The translations under genes were made by a program, and so were the position numbers. From Pseudomonas fluorescens (GTDB taxonomy: Bacteria > Pseudomonadota > Gammaproteobacteria > Pseudomonadales > Pseudomonadaceae), in contig NZ_LVEJ01000016.1 in the NCBI RefSeq assembly GCF_001648775.1, positions 248,001 through 312,000 of the forward strand: a DNA stretch of 64,000 bases. Reading direction: 5' to 3'. Positions 16,468-23,615 of the stretch are shown here, in pieces (the stretch's first letter is position 1; every line of letters starts with the position of its first letter). Below the pieces are notes generated by a model. The model saw nothing but the letters and a program-made list of their open reading frames with translations. It was not told the DNA's origin and did not search any database.

Positions 16468-16827
16468 TCATTCGATCCAGCTATAGAGCGGCGTATCCCC
16501 GCCGCTCGCCACTTTCACGTCCGCGCTATGGCGCAAACGCACCAGCAAGCGCTTGCCCGCCACCGCGCTGCCGGTCAGCCCTTCCAGTTGATCGAGCAGG
16601 TCCGGCCCGCTGAGCTGCCCGGCCTTGCGCAACAGATCCTTGGCCACCTGCCACAACGCATCGTCCTGATTCAGCGGTTTCGCCGCCGGGGCTGATGCGA
16701 CCGCCTCAGATTGAGCGACCGGCGCCTGCCCACTCAGCGCCGAACCGAGCTTCGCCCAATCGCCGTCATCCAGTTCCACCGTCAAGTCCACCGGCACGTC
16801 GCCGACGGTTCCGCGTATCCGCAACAT
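16468..16827 (-). CDS. Conserved small protein of unknown function
   Basis: The 119-residue protein has two conserved-looking ends joined by an Ala/Pro-rich linker. The N-terminal RIRGTVGDVPVDLTVELDDGDWAKL looks like a small beta domain. The C-terminal part (from about residue 52) has DDALWQVAKDLLRKAGQLSGPDLLDQLEGL. No signal peptide or membrane segment is seen, so it should be cytoplasmic. I do not recognise a named family. Its stop lies four bases from the convergent cnoX stop, so no terminator fits between them. Confidence 0.75.
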   Translation of the reverse strand: MLRIRGTVGDVPVDLTVELDDGDWAKLGSALSGQAPVAQSEAVASAPAAKPLNQDDALWQVAKDLLRKAGQLSGPDLLDQLEGLTGSAVAGKRLLVRLRHSADVKVASGGDTPLYSWIE

Positions 16828-16913
16828 TAAGTTCGCTCCCGCACATTTCTGACCTGCATGCTCCCACGGGACTTGTGCAACGCCAAGCGCACGGGCAAAC
16901 TCTGCGCACTTTC

Positions 16914-16931
16914 GTTATAAGATTACATAAC
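16914..16931. promoter_or_regulatory. Inverted repeat GTTAT-N8-ATAAC ahead of the DUF2796 operon
   Basis: GTTAT (16914-16918) and ATAAC (16927-16931) form an inverted repeat 31 bases before the first gene of the probable zinc operon. The half-sites match the GTTAT/ATAAC arms of Zur boxes, but the spacing (8) is longer than the roughly 3 bases of the usual core. I therefore treat it as a candidate only. Confidence 0.3.
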
Positions 16932-16962
16932 AAACTCTTCACTTTACTTCCCGGAGACCGCC

Positions 16963-17562
16963 ATGCGTCGTCTGCTGCTCGCTTTGCCGTTTGCCCTGTT
17001 GCCGCTGGCCATCGCCCACGCGGCTGATGAGCATGACCACGATCACGATCATGAACACGGCAGCCTTGGCGCGCATGAACACGGCGTCGGTCGCTTGAAC
17101 GCGGCGCTGGATGGCCAGACCCTGGAGCTTGAGCTGGAAAGCCCGGCGATGAACCTCGTGGGTTTCGAGCACGTCGCCACTTCGGATGCCGACAAGGCCA
17201 AGGTCGCCGCTGCCCGTGCGCAACTGGAAAAACCCTTGGCCCTGTTCAGCCTCCCTGCAGCCGCCGGGTGCAAAGTGGTCAGTCAGGAACTGGAAAGCCC
17301 ACTGTTCGGCGATAAACCGGATGCCGACGACCATGACGATGATGAAGCGGACAAGGACGGTCACGAGCATCACCACGACCACAGCGAAATCCACGCGCAT
17401 TACCAATTCAGCTGCGCCACACCGGGTGCGTTGAAGACGCTGGATCTGGCTAACGTCTTCAATACCTTCCCGGCGACGCAGAAAATTCAGGTACAACTGA
17501 TCAGCGCCAGCGGCCAGCAAGGCACCGAAGTGACGGCCAAGGCTGCGTCGTTGAAATTCTAA
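16963..17562 (+). CDS. Periplasmic His/Asp-rich DUF2796 (ZrgA-like) metal-binding protein
   Basis: This 199-residue protein has a Sec signal peptide (cleavage near AHA, residue 20) and then a metal-binding stretch of alternating His and Asp (DEHDHDHDHEHG). It continues with HEHGVGRLNAALDGQTLELELESPAMNLVGFEH, a DUF2796 hallmark. A second His/Asp-rich loop is at about residues 122-145, and two Cys lie near 104 and 152. ZrgA in Vibrio cholerae belongs to the same family and works with an ABC system in zinc uptake. The downstream ABC genes support the same role here. No zinc data exist in the sequence itself. Confidence 0.85.
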   Translation: MRRLLLALPFALLPLAIAHAADEHDHDHDHEHGSLGAHEHGVGRLNAALDGQTLELELESPAMNLVGFEHVATSDADKAKVAAARAQLEKPLALFSLPAAAGCKVVSQELESPLFGDKPDADDHDDDEADKDGHEHHHDHSEIHAHYQFSCATPGALKTLDLANVFNTFPATQKIQVQLISASGQQGTEVTAKAASLKF

Positions 17563-17581
17563 GCCTCACCGGAATCCCCTT

Positions 17582-17668
17582 GTGGGAGCGAGCTTGCTCG
17601 CGAATGCGACTCGTCAGGCGCCTTTGAATTGACTGATCTGCCGCTTTCGCGAGCAAGCTCGCTCCCAC
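17582..17668. repeat. REP pair (REPIN), arms facing inward, 41-base spacer
   Basis: Forward unit at 17582-17604 and inverted unit at 17646-17668. It sits inside the probable zinc operon, between the DUF2796 gene and the ABC ATPase gene, where it could stabilise the upstream part of the mRNA. Confidence 0.9.
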
Positions 17669-17702
17669 AGGGGTTATGTGTTCACCTCATGAAACTGGTG
17701 CC

Positions 17703-18413
17703 ATGACCCAAGCACTCATCGAACTGTCCGACCTGGGCTTCAACTGGCCCGGTCATCCGCCGCTGCTGGACATCCCGGCGTTTCGTCTGGAAGCCGGCGA
17801 AACCCTGTTCCTCAAAGGCCCCAGCGGCAGCGGCAAGACCACCCTGCTCGGCCTGCTCGGCGGCGTGCAGAAACCCGGTCGCGGCAGCATTCGCCTGCTC
17901 GGTAAGGAACTCACCGAACTCTCCGCCGGCGCCCGCGACACGTTCCGTGTCGATCACACCGGCTACATCTTCCAGCAGTTCAACCTGCTGCCATTTCTCT
18001 CGGTGCGTGAGAACGTCGAACTGCCTTGCCACTTTTCCAAACTGCGCGCCCAGCGAGCGAAACAGCGCCACGGCAGCGTTGATCAAGCCGCCGCGACCCT
18101 GCTCGCCCACTTGGGCTTGAAAGATGAAAGCATCCTTAGTCGTCGTGCTGATTCACTGTCGATCGGCCAACAGCAACGGGTTGCCGCCGCACGCGCATTG
18201 ATTGGTCAGCCTGAGCTGGTGATCGCCGACGAACCGACCTCGGCACTGGATTACGACGCCCGGGAAAACTTCATTCGCTTGCTGTTCGCTGAATGCCGCG
18301 AGGCCGGTTCCAGTCTGCTGTTCGTCAGCCACGACCAGAGTCTGGCACCGCTGTTCGACCGTCATCTGTCCCTGGCCGAACTCAATCGTGCCGCCACGTC
18401 TGCCGAGGTCTGA
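17703..18413 (+). CDS. ABC transporter ATP-binding protein (LolD/MacB type)
   Basis: The 236-residue ATPase has Walker A GPSGSGKTT near residue 41, the Q-loop in FQQFNLLPFLSVRENVELP, a signature motif SIGQQQRVAAARAL, Walker B LVIADEPTSALD and the switch His in FVSHD. The signature motif reads LSIGQQQ rather than the usual LSGGQ. It belongs to the MacB/LolD branch, which pairs with FtsX-type permeases such as the next gene. The start at 17703 follows from the family N-terminus. An upstream ATG at 17676 is within REP-flanking sequence. Confidence 0.92.
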   Translation: MTQALIELSDLGFNWPGHPPLLDIPAFRLEAGETLFLKGPSGSGKTTLLGLLGGVQKPGRGSIRLLGKELTELSAGARDTFRVDHTGYIFQQFNLLPFLSVRENVELPCHFSKLRAQRAKQRHGSVDQAAATLLAHLGLKDESILSRRADSLSIGQQQRVAAARALIGQPELVIADEPTSALDYDARENFIRLLFAECREAGSSLLFVSHDQSLAPLFDRHLSLAELNRAATSAEV

Positions 18414-18414
18414 G

Positions 18415-19680
18415 ATGTATTTGTTTCGTCTGGCCATGGCCAGCCTGGCCAACCGCCGCTTCACTGCTTTGCTCACGGCTTTTGCCATCGCCCTCTCGGT
18501 GTGCCTGTTGCTCGCCGTTGAACGGGTGCGCACCGAAGCCAAAGCCAGTTTCGCCAGCACCATCAGTGGCACCGACCTGATCGTTGGCGCCCGTTCCGGC
18601 TCGGTAAATCTGCTGCTGTACTCGGTGTTCCGTATCGGCAACGCCACCAACAATATCCGCTGGGACAGCTTCGAACACTTCGCCAGCAACCCGAAAGTGA
18701 AGTGGGCGATCCCGATGTCCCTCGGTGATTCCCATCGCGGCTACCGAGTGATGGGTACGACCGAAGCCTATTTCGAGCATTACCAGTACGGTCGCCAGCA
18801 GCATCTGGAGCTGGCTGACGGTCGCGCGTTCGCGACTGATCCGTTTGAAGTGGTGCTCGGCGCTGAAGTGGCCGATGCGCTGCATTACAAACTCGGCGAC
18901 CAACTGGTGCTGGCCCACGGCGTGGCGGCGATCAGTCTGGTCAAGCACGACGACAAACCGTTCACCGTGGTCGGTATTCTCAAGCGTACCGGTACACCCG
19001 TGGATCGCACGCTGCACATCAGCCTCGGCGGCATGGAGGCGATTCACATCGACTGGCACAACGGCGTGCCGGCGCGCGGCAATGGGCGGATCACGGCGGA
19101 TCAGGCGCGCAACATGGACCTGACGCCGCAAGCGATCACCGCGTTCATGCTCGGCCTCAACAGCAAGATTTCCACCTTTGCGCTGCAACGCGAGATCAAC
19201 GAATTCCGTGGCGAGCCGATGTTGGCGATCCTGCCGGGCGTGGCCTTGCAGGAGTTGTGGAGCCTGATGAGTACCGCTGAAAAAGCGCTGTTCGTGGTCT
19301 CGTTGTTTGTCGTGTTGACCGGGTTGATCGGCATGCTCACGGCGATTCTCACCAGCCTTAACGAGCGGCGCCGCGAGATGGCGATTCTGCGCTCGGTCGG
19401 GGCGCGACCGTGGCATATCGCGAGCCTGTTGGTGCTCGAGGCGTTTGCACTGGCGCTGACCGGGGTGATTGCCGGGGTGGCTTTGCTGTACATCGGCATT
19501 GCCGCCGCGCAGGGTTACGTGCAGGCCAATTACGGTTTGTTCCTGCCGCTGGCGTGGCCGAGCGAGTATGAATGGACGCTGCTCGGTGGCATTCTGGCGG
19601 CCGCGCTGCTGATGGGCAGCGTGCCGGCCTGGCGCGCTTATCGCCAATCCCTGGCCGATGGCCTGTCGATCCGTTTATGA
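18415..19680 (+). CDS. ABC transporter permease (FtsX/MacB type)
   Basis: This 421-residue permease has one N-terminal membrane helix (about residues 18-36), a large periplasmic domain of about 240 residues, and three C-terminal helices after the conserved SLNERRREMAILRSVGARPWHIASLLVLEAFAL coupling region. This is the FtsX/MacB arrangement. The gene begins two bases after the ATPase stop. With the DUF2796 and DUF3299 proteins it forms a four-gene system. Such MacB-like pairs often move lipids or proteins rather than ions, so the exact cargo is open. Confidence 0.92.
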   Translation: MYLFRLAMASLANRRFTALLTAFAIALSVCLLLAVERVRTEAKASFASTISGTDLIVGARSGSVNLLLYSVFRIGNATNNIRWDSFEHFASNPKVKWAIPMSLGDSHRGYRVMGTTEAYFEHYQYGRQQHLELADGRAFATDPFEVVLGAEVADALHYKLGDQLVLAHGVAAISLVKHDDKPFTVVGILKRTGTPVDRTLHISLGGMEAIHIDWHNGVPARGNGRITADQARNMDLTPQAITAFMLGLNSKISTFALQREINEFRGEPMLAILPGVALQELWSLMSTAEKALFVVSLFVVLTGLIGMLTAILTSLNERRREMAILRSVGARPWHIASLLVLEAFALALTGVIAGVALLYIGIAAAQGYVQANYGLFLPLAWPSEYEWTLLGGILAAALLMGSVPAWRAYRQSLADGLSIRL

Positions 19681-19691
19681 GGATGTTCACC

Positions 19692-20210
19692 ATGCCCCGC
19701 GCCTTGCTTGCGCTGCTGTTGCTGGTCGCCCTGCCCGTGTGGGCAGCGGCGCCGAAAGACTTGACGTGGTCGGAGATGATCCCGCCGGACGCCGCGCCGG
19801 AAGTGCCGAACATGACCCCGCTGCACGACATGTCGAAGATGAGCGATGCGCTGTCTGCCGAGTCCGCACCAGCGGCCAAGCAGGACCTGCCGAACGCGCC
19901 GGTGGTGAAGGCGCTGAACGGGCAGAACATTCGTTTGCCGGGCTATATCGTGCCGCTGGAAGTCAATGAAGAAGGACGCACCACGGACTTTTTGCTGGTG
20001 CCGTATTTCGGCGCGTGCATCCACGTGCCGCCACCGCCGTCGAACCAGATCGTGCATGTGAAAAGCGAGTTGGGCGTGAAGCTTGATGAGTTGTATCAGC
20101 CGTACTGGGTCGAGGGGCCGTTGCAAGTCAAGGCGTCGAGCAGTGAGTTGGCGGATGCGGGGTATCAGATGGATGCCGACAAGATTTATGTGTATGAACT
20201 GCCGGAGTGA
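19692..20210 (+). CDS. DUF3299 domain periplasmic protein
   Basis: The 172-residue product has a Sec signal (MPRALLALLLLVALPVWAA) and a DUF3299 domain that begins DLTWSEMIPPDA. It contains IRLPGYIVPLE, DFLLVPYFGACIHVPPPPSNQIVHV with a single Cys and a His, and a C-terminal YQMDADKIYVYELPE. I chose the ATG at 19692, which has GAGG nine bases upstream. ATGs at 19677 (overlapping the permease stop) and 19683 are alternatives. It is the last gene of the DUF2796/ABC operon. The domain's biochemical role is unknown. Confidence 0.85.
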   Translation: MPRALLALLLLVALPVWAAAPKDLTWSEMIPPDAAPEVPNMTPLHDMSKMSDALSAESAPAAKQDLPNAPVVKALNGQNIRLPGYIVPLEVNEEGRTTDFLLVPYFGACIHVPPPPSNQIVHVKSELGVKLDELYQPYWVEGPLQVKASSSELADAGYQMDADKIYVYELPE

Positions 20211-20243
20211 GTCCGGCGGTTTTGTATTGATTGATCCATCGTC

Positions 20244-20307
20244 TTCGCGAGCAGGCTCGCTCCCACAGGAAATCACATTCCAGGGTGGGAGCGAGCGTGC
20301 TCGCGAA
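20244..20307. repeat. REP pair, arms facing outward, 18-base spacer
   Basis: Inverted unit at 20244-20266 and forward unit at 20285-20307 (this one reads GAGCGTGCTCGCG, a one-base change in the loop). It separates the DUF3299 gene from the oprG control region. Confidence 0.88.
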
Positions 20308-20352
20308 GAGGCCGGCAAAGGTTCCACAGAAACCCGCCCCTTCACTGTTTCA

Positions 20353-20366
20353 TTGAGCTGAGTCAA
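20353..20366. promoter_or_regulatory. Anr/Fnr-type box upstream of oprG
   Basis: TTGAGCTGAGTCAA keeps both TTGA and TCAA half-sites at the exact spacing of the Anr/Fnr consensus TTGAT-N4-ATCAA. Its centre is at 20359.5. A -10-like TACCAT at 20389-20394 would place the start near 20401, that is, the box near -41.5, the classical activating position. In P. aeruginosa, oprG expression is known to depend on Anr and iron. Confidence 0.55.
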
Positions 20367-20432
20367 AAGACCGTATCAGTTGGCTTCGTACCATAGGACA
20401 TCAGACATTTTTAACGTCCTTTCGGAGCCCCC

Positions 20433-21131
20433 ATGAACAAGTCCTTGCTCAGCGCCTCGCTGTTTGCCCTCGCGCTCGCAGCCCCGCTCGCCCACGCCCA
20501 TGAAGCCGGTGACATCCTCATCCGCGCCGGTGCGATCACCGTCAACCCGAAGGCCGACAGTTCCAGCGTCAAGGTCGATCAGGGTCCGTTGAGCGGCACC
20601 AATCTGGGCGGCAAGGCGACCATGAGCAGCGACACCCAACTGGGTCTCAACTTCGCTTACATGCTCACCGATCACGTCGGCCTCGAACTGCTCGCGGCGA
20701 CGCCGTTCGAGCATGACGTCAAGCTCAAGGGCACTGCCCTGCCAGCGGCCAACGGCAAGCTCGGTACCCTGAAACACCTGCCGCCAACCCTCAGCGTCGT
20801 CTACTACCCGCTGGACTCGAAGTCGCCGTTCCAGCCGTATGTCGGTGGCGGTATCAACTACACCTGGATCTATGACGAACACGTCGGCAGCGAAGCCAGC
20901 GCCAACGGTTTCAGCAACTTCAAGGCGAAAAACTCCTGGGGTCTGGCCTGGCAGGTCGGTGCCGACTACATGCTGACCGACAACATCATGCTCAACGCCC
21001 AAGTGCGTTACATCGACATCGACACCCGCGCTACCGTCGAGAACAACGCGGTGGCGCCAGGCACTCGCGCTCGGGTCAATGTGGATGTGGATCCGTTCAT
21101 CTACATGGTTGGTTTGGGCTATAAGTTCTAA
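20433..21131 (+). CDS. oprG: Outer-membrane protein OprG (OmpW family)
   Basis: This 232-residue protein has a signal peptide ending at AHAH (residues ~20-24) and an OmpW-type eight-stranded barrel. Its features are AGDILIRAGAITVNPK, LGLNFAYMLTDHVGLELLAATPFEHD, PPTLSVVYYPL, PYVGGGINYT and a C-terminal strand ending in YKF. The family forms a narrow pore for small hydrophobic or amino-acid-like compounds. The position directly after a DUF2796/ABC/DUF3299 operon matches oprG in P. aeruginosa. It carries its own Anr-type control element and a strong terminator downstream. Confidence 0.93.
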   Translation: MNKSLLSASLFALALAAPLAHAHEAGDILIRAGAITVNPKADSSSVKVDQGPLSGTNLGGKATMSSDTQLGLNFAYMLTDHVGLELLAATPFEHDVKLKGTALPAANGKLGTLKHLPPTLSVVYYPLDSKSPFQPYVGGGINYTWIYDEHVGSEASANGFSNFKAKNSWGLAWQVGADYMLTDNIMLNAQVRYIDIDTRATVENNAVAPGTRARVNVDVDPFIYMVGLGYKF

Positions 21132-21266
21132 GTCGATTGACCGAACGTTCACGTGGTGGTGGATGAGGCTTGGTGGTGAGCAGGCATAGAACTGACGGCG
21201 ACCGTACGCAGTTGATCGGGGGATAACATTCCCTCGCCACAGGAGTAGCGACATATTCCGGCCGTG

Positions 21267-21297
21267 AAAAAGGCGCCTGTCAAAGGGCGCCTTTTTC
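21267..21297 (+). terminator. Rho-independent terminator after oprG
   Basis: An 11-base stem (AAAAAGGCGCC at 21267-21277 with GGCGCCTTTTT at 21286-21296) and an eight-base loop end in five T residues. It is symmetric enough to work in both directions, but its likely client is oprG or a short RNA just upstream. Confidence 0.85.
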
Positions 21298-21336
21298 ATG
21301 TCTGCCTGGAATGCGTGGTGAGTTTGAGATCCATCC

Positions 21337-21491
21337 CCCTCACCCCAGCCCTCTCCCTCAGGGCGAGGGGGAAAGGGAGCCGATTTGTGTGCTCTGCACA
21401 ACTGAGCTCGACTCGGTATTTCACGTCGGCGTAACTCGAAAGTACACCTCGATCAGTCACCTCTCCCTCAGGGAGAGGGTTAGGGTGAGGG
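21337..21491. repeat. Palindromic element bounded by inverted CCCTCACCC termini
   Basis: The element opens with CCCTCACCCCAGCCCTCTCC and closes with its near-inverse, GGGAGAGGGTTAGGGTGAGGG read to 21491. Further CTCTCCCTCAGGG palindromes lie inside each end. A related, longer element occurs at 30178-30453. It has no coding capacity and looks like a second repeat family distinct from the GTGGGAGC REPs. Confidence 0.75.
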
Positions 21492-21497
21492 TTCTTT

Positions 21498-22430
21498 TCA
21501 GGAACGACCGAGCAACCGCGCCAAACCCACGCTCATCGGCGTCTGCTCAGGCAACTTGAACCGCTCCAGCAAGCGCGCGTTGTTCGCCCGCGAGTGGCGG
21601 ATATCACCGGAGCGCGCCGGGCCATAGCTGATCGGCGGCAACTCACCCACCACTGCTTCAAGCGCCCCGAGCATCTGCTTGAGGCTCATCGCCTGATTCC
21701 AGCCAACGTTCACCGCACCGACTTCCACCTCAGGCTTTTCGATTGCCTGTACCAGCAGATCGACCAGATCTTCGACATAGAGGAAATCACGCGTCTGCTC
21801 GCCATCGCCGAACACCATGATCGGCAGGCCTTTCTGCGCACGCTCGCTGAAAATGCTGATGACCCCGGAGTACGGCGAGGACGGATCCTGACGCGGGCCG
21901 AAGATATTGAAGAAGCGGAAAATCACCGGTTCCAGCGCATGCTGGCGGCGATAGAAATCGAAATAATGTTCGCCCGCCAGCTTGTCCGAGGCATAAGGCG
22001 TCAACGGAGCCTTGGGCGTGTCTTCATCGATCGACGCGCCCTCGCCATTGTTGCCGTACACCGCTGCACTGGAGGCGTACAGCACACGTTTGACACCAGC
22101 CAGGCGCATGGCCTCGCAGACGTTCAGCGTGCCAATGAAGTTGCTCTGATGCGTCTTCACCGGATCGTCCACCGAAGCCTGCACCGAGGCCACGGCCGCC
22201 AGGTGGGCGACGGCGCTGCAACCTTGCATCGCCCGTGCAACCAGGGCGGCGTCGGCGACGTCACCGACAATCAGTTCAACCTTGGGATTATCCAGTGGCA
22301 GATTGCTGCGCTTGCCGGTCGACAAGTCATCGAGCACTCGCACCGAATGCCCCTTGGCGAGCAAGGCGTCGGTCAGGTGCGAGCCAATGAAGCCGGCGCC
22401 ACCGGTGATTAAAACAGTCCATTCAGCCAT
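21498..22430 (-). CDS. NAD-dependent epimerase/dehydratase (UDP-glucose 4-epimerase-like)
   Basis: This 310-residue extended short-chain dehydrogenase has the NAD-binding VLITGGAGFIGSHLTDALLAKGHSVRVLDDLSTG at the N-terminus. VAHLAAVASVQASVDDP, a YASSAAVYG serine motif and a Y-x3-K motif (YASDKLAGEHY) follow, then FRFFNIFGPRQDPSSPYSGVIS. It likely epimerises a nucleotide sugar for surface polysaccharide. The exact sugar cannot be read. The ATG at 22430 gives the canonical start. It overlaps the next gene upstream by eight bases, so the two are co-translated. Confidence 0.9.
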   Translation of the reverse strand: MAEWTVLITGGAGFIGSHLTDALLAKGHSVRVLDDLSTGKRSNLPLDNPKVELIVGDVADAALVARAMQGCSAVAHLAAVASVQASVDDPVKTHQSNFIGTLNVCEAMRLAGVKRVLYASSAAVYGNNGEGASIDEDTPKAPLTPYASDKLAGEHYFDFYRRQHALEPVIFRFFNIFGPRQDPSSPYSGVISIFSERAQKGLPIMVFGDGEQTRDFLYVEDLVDLLVQAIEKPEVEVGAVNVGWNQAMSLKQMLGALEAVVGELPPISYGPARSGDIRHSRANNARLLERFKLPEQTPMSVGLARLLGRS

Positions 22431-23307
22431 GACGGTAGAACCTATCCAGTAAGCCCGGGAGTGCCGCGCGCCAGGCGCGGGGTTTGATCCCGAAAGTGTG
22501 CAGAATTTTTTTACAGGCCAGTACCGCGTGCTGTGGCTCTTCGGCAGCGTCCGGGCGCGCGGCGTGTGCCTGGGCGGTCGGTGCTTCGATAGCAAGCGCA
22601 TGCAGGCTGCGGGCTTCGGTCAAAATAGCTTGCCCCAGCGCCAGCGGCGTCGTCGCCTCGTGGCCGGCGTAGTGATAAGTGCCCCACAGCGGCGCCGCGC
22701 AATCAAGTTGCTTGAGCACCGAAATGATCACCCGTGCGGCGTCATCGACCGGCGTCGGATTACCGCGGCGATCATCGGCCAGCAGCAATTCTTCTGGCTG
22801 CTCGGCACGCGCAAGGAAGCGACCGAGGGTGCCATCCGGGCTGTCATCGAGCAACCAGCCAAATCGTAGCAAAACGTGTTGCGGGCACGTGGCGCGCACA
22901 CTTTGTTCGATCCGCCACAACGCTTGCCCGCGCAAGCCCAGCGGCACGGGCTCGTCTTTTTCGCTGTAGGCAGTGGCGCGCGAGCCGTCGAACACGCGAT
23001 AACTCGACGGTTGCACGAGAACGATGTTGTGGTGCTGGCACAGTTCGGCCAGCCGTTCGATGGCACGCTCCTGACCGGCCATACGGCTTTCGCTGACGGC
23101 CTCGGCCTGGAACCAGTCGAAATAGTAGGCGAGGTTGATCAACGCATCGGGACGGGTGTCGTCGAGCAATTGGGTCAGGCTCGCGGCATCCCAGCCGTCT
23201 TCGGGCGGGCGGGGGGCGAGGAAACCGATGTCTTCTTCCGCACCGAGGCGAATCAGCGCCTGCCCAAGGGCATTTCCGCCGCCCAGTAACATAAGGCGCA
23301 TTCGCAT
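22423..23307 (-). CDS. NAD(P)-binding sugar reductase-like protein (RfbD/SDR family)
   Basis: The ~294-residue protein starts with a Rossmann glycine motif LMLLGGGNALGQALIRLG. It then resembles dTDP-4-dehydrorhamnose reductase-like proteins: PDALINLAYYFDWF, RLAELCQHHNIVLVQPSSYRVFDG, LGLRGQALWRIEQSV, LLRFGWLLDDSPDGTLGRFL and GTYHYAGHEATTPL. The usual YxxxK active-site pattern is not obvious, so catalytic activity is uncertain. Start codons at 23307 and 23301 are both possible. It pairs with the overlapping epimerase gene, and the pair follows oprG as it does in other pseudomonads. Confidence 0.8.
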   Translation of the reverse strand: MRMRLMLLGGGNALGQALIRLGAEEDIGFLAPRPPEDGWDAASLTQLLDDTRPDALINLAYYFDWFQAEAVSESRMAGQERAIERLAELCQHHNIVLVQPSSYRVFDGSRATAYSEKDEPVPLGLRGQALWRIEQSVRATCPQHVLLRFGWLLDDSPDGTLGRFLARAEQPEELLLADDRRGNPTPVDDAARVIISVLKQLDCAAPLWGTYHYAGHEATTPLALGQAILTEARSLHALAIEAPTAQAHAARPDAAEEPQHAVLACKKILHTFGIKPRAWRAALPGLLDRFYRHG

Positions 23308-23615
23308 AGAGTCAGCAGGCCCAGTCTGATTGGAACGATGGCTGTAGCGACGGATCTTGTGGAACCGTCGTCGATAATTGCCGGAATCGTTGCATTTTGC
23401 GGGTTTAGTGCGCAACCGTCATCCGTAAAGTGTTCATCCCAAGGATTTGTGCTGTGGCATCTGGCCCCTTCGCGAGCAGGCTCGCTCCCACAAGGGATGC
23501 GCGGCGCTCATAAATCCAGTGTGGGAGCGAGCCTGCTCGCGAAGGGGCCCTGCCAGACACTGAGGATCCCGAGCGGTACTTGCATCTTCCCCCCTGCGCC
23601 CGCATAACTTAAGCC
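23308..23615. other. 308-base gap between the reductase-like gene and lhr
   Basis: The gap separates divergent genes, so it must hold both promoters, but I cannot pick convincing -35/-10 pairs. It contains a REP pair at 23469-23543 and a short CGACGG/CCGTCG inverted repeat near 23350-23374. No gene is seen. Confidence 0.6.
23469..23543. repeat. REP pair, arms facing outward, 29-base spacer
   Basis: Inverted unit at 23469-23491 and forward unit at 23521-23543. This is the only outward-facing pair in the window whose spacer departs from 18-20 bases. Confidence 0.9.

Larger units (their letters stand above)
21132..21497. other. 366-base intergenic stretch after oprG: trailer, terminator and palindromic element
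   Basis: No protein gene is credible here. The first ~135 bases after oprG are unassigned and lead into the terminator at 21267-21297. The rest is a 155-base palindromic element (21337-21491). The pre-terminator part could be a long trailer or a small RNA; I found no promoter that decides between them. Confidence 0.6.
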
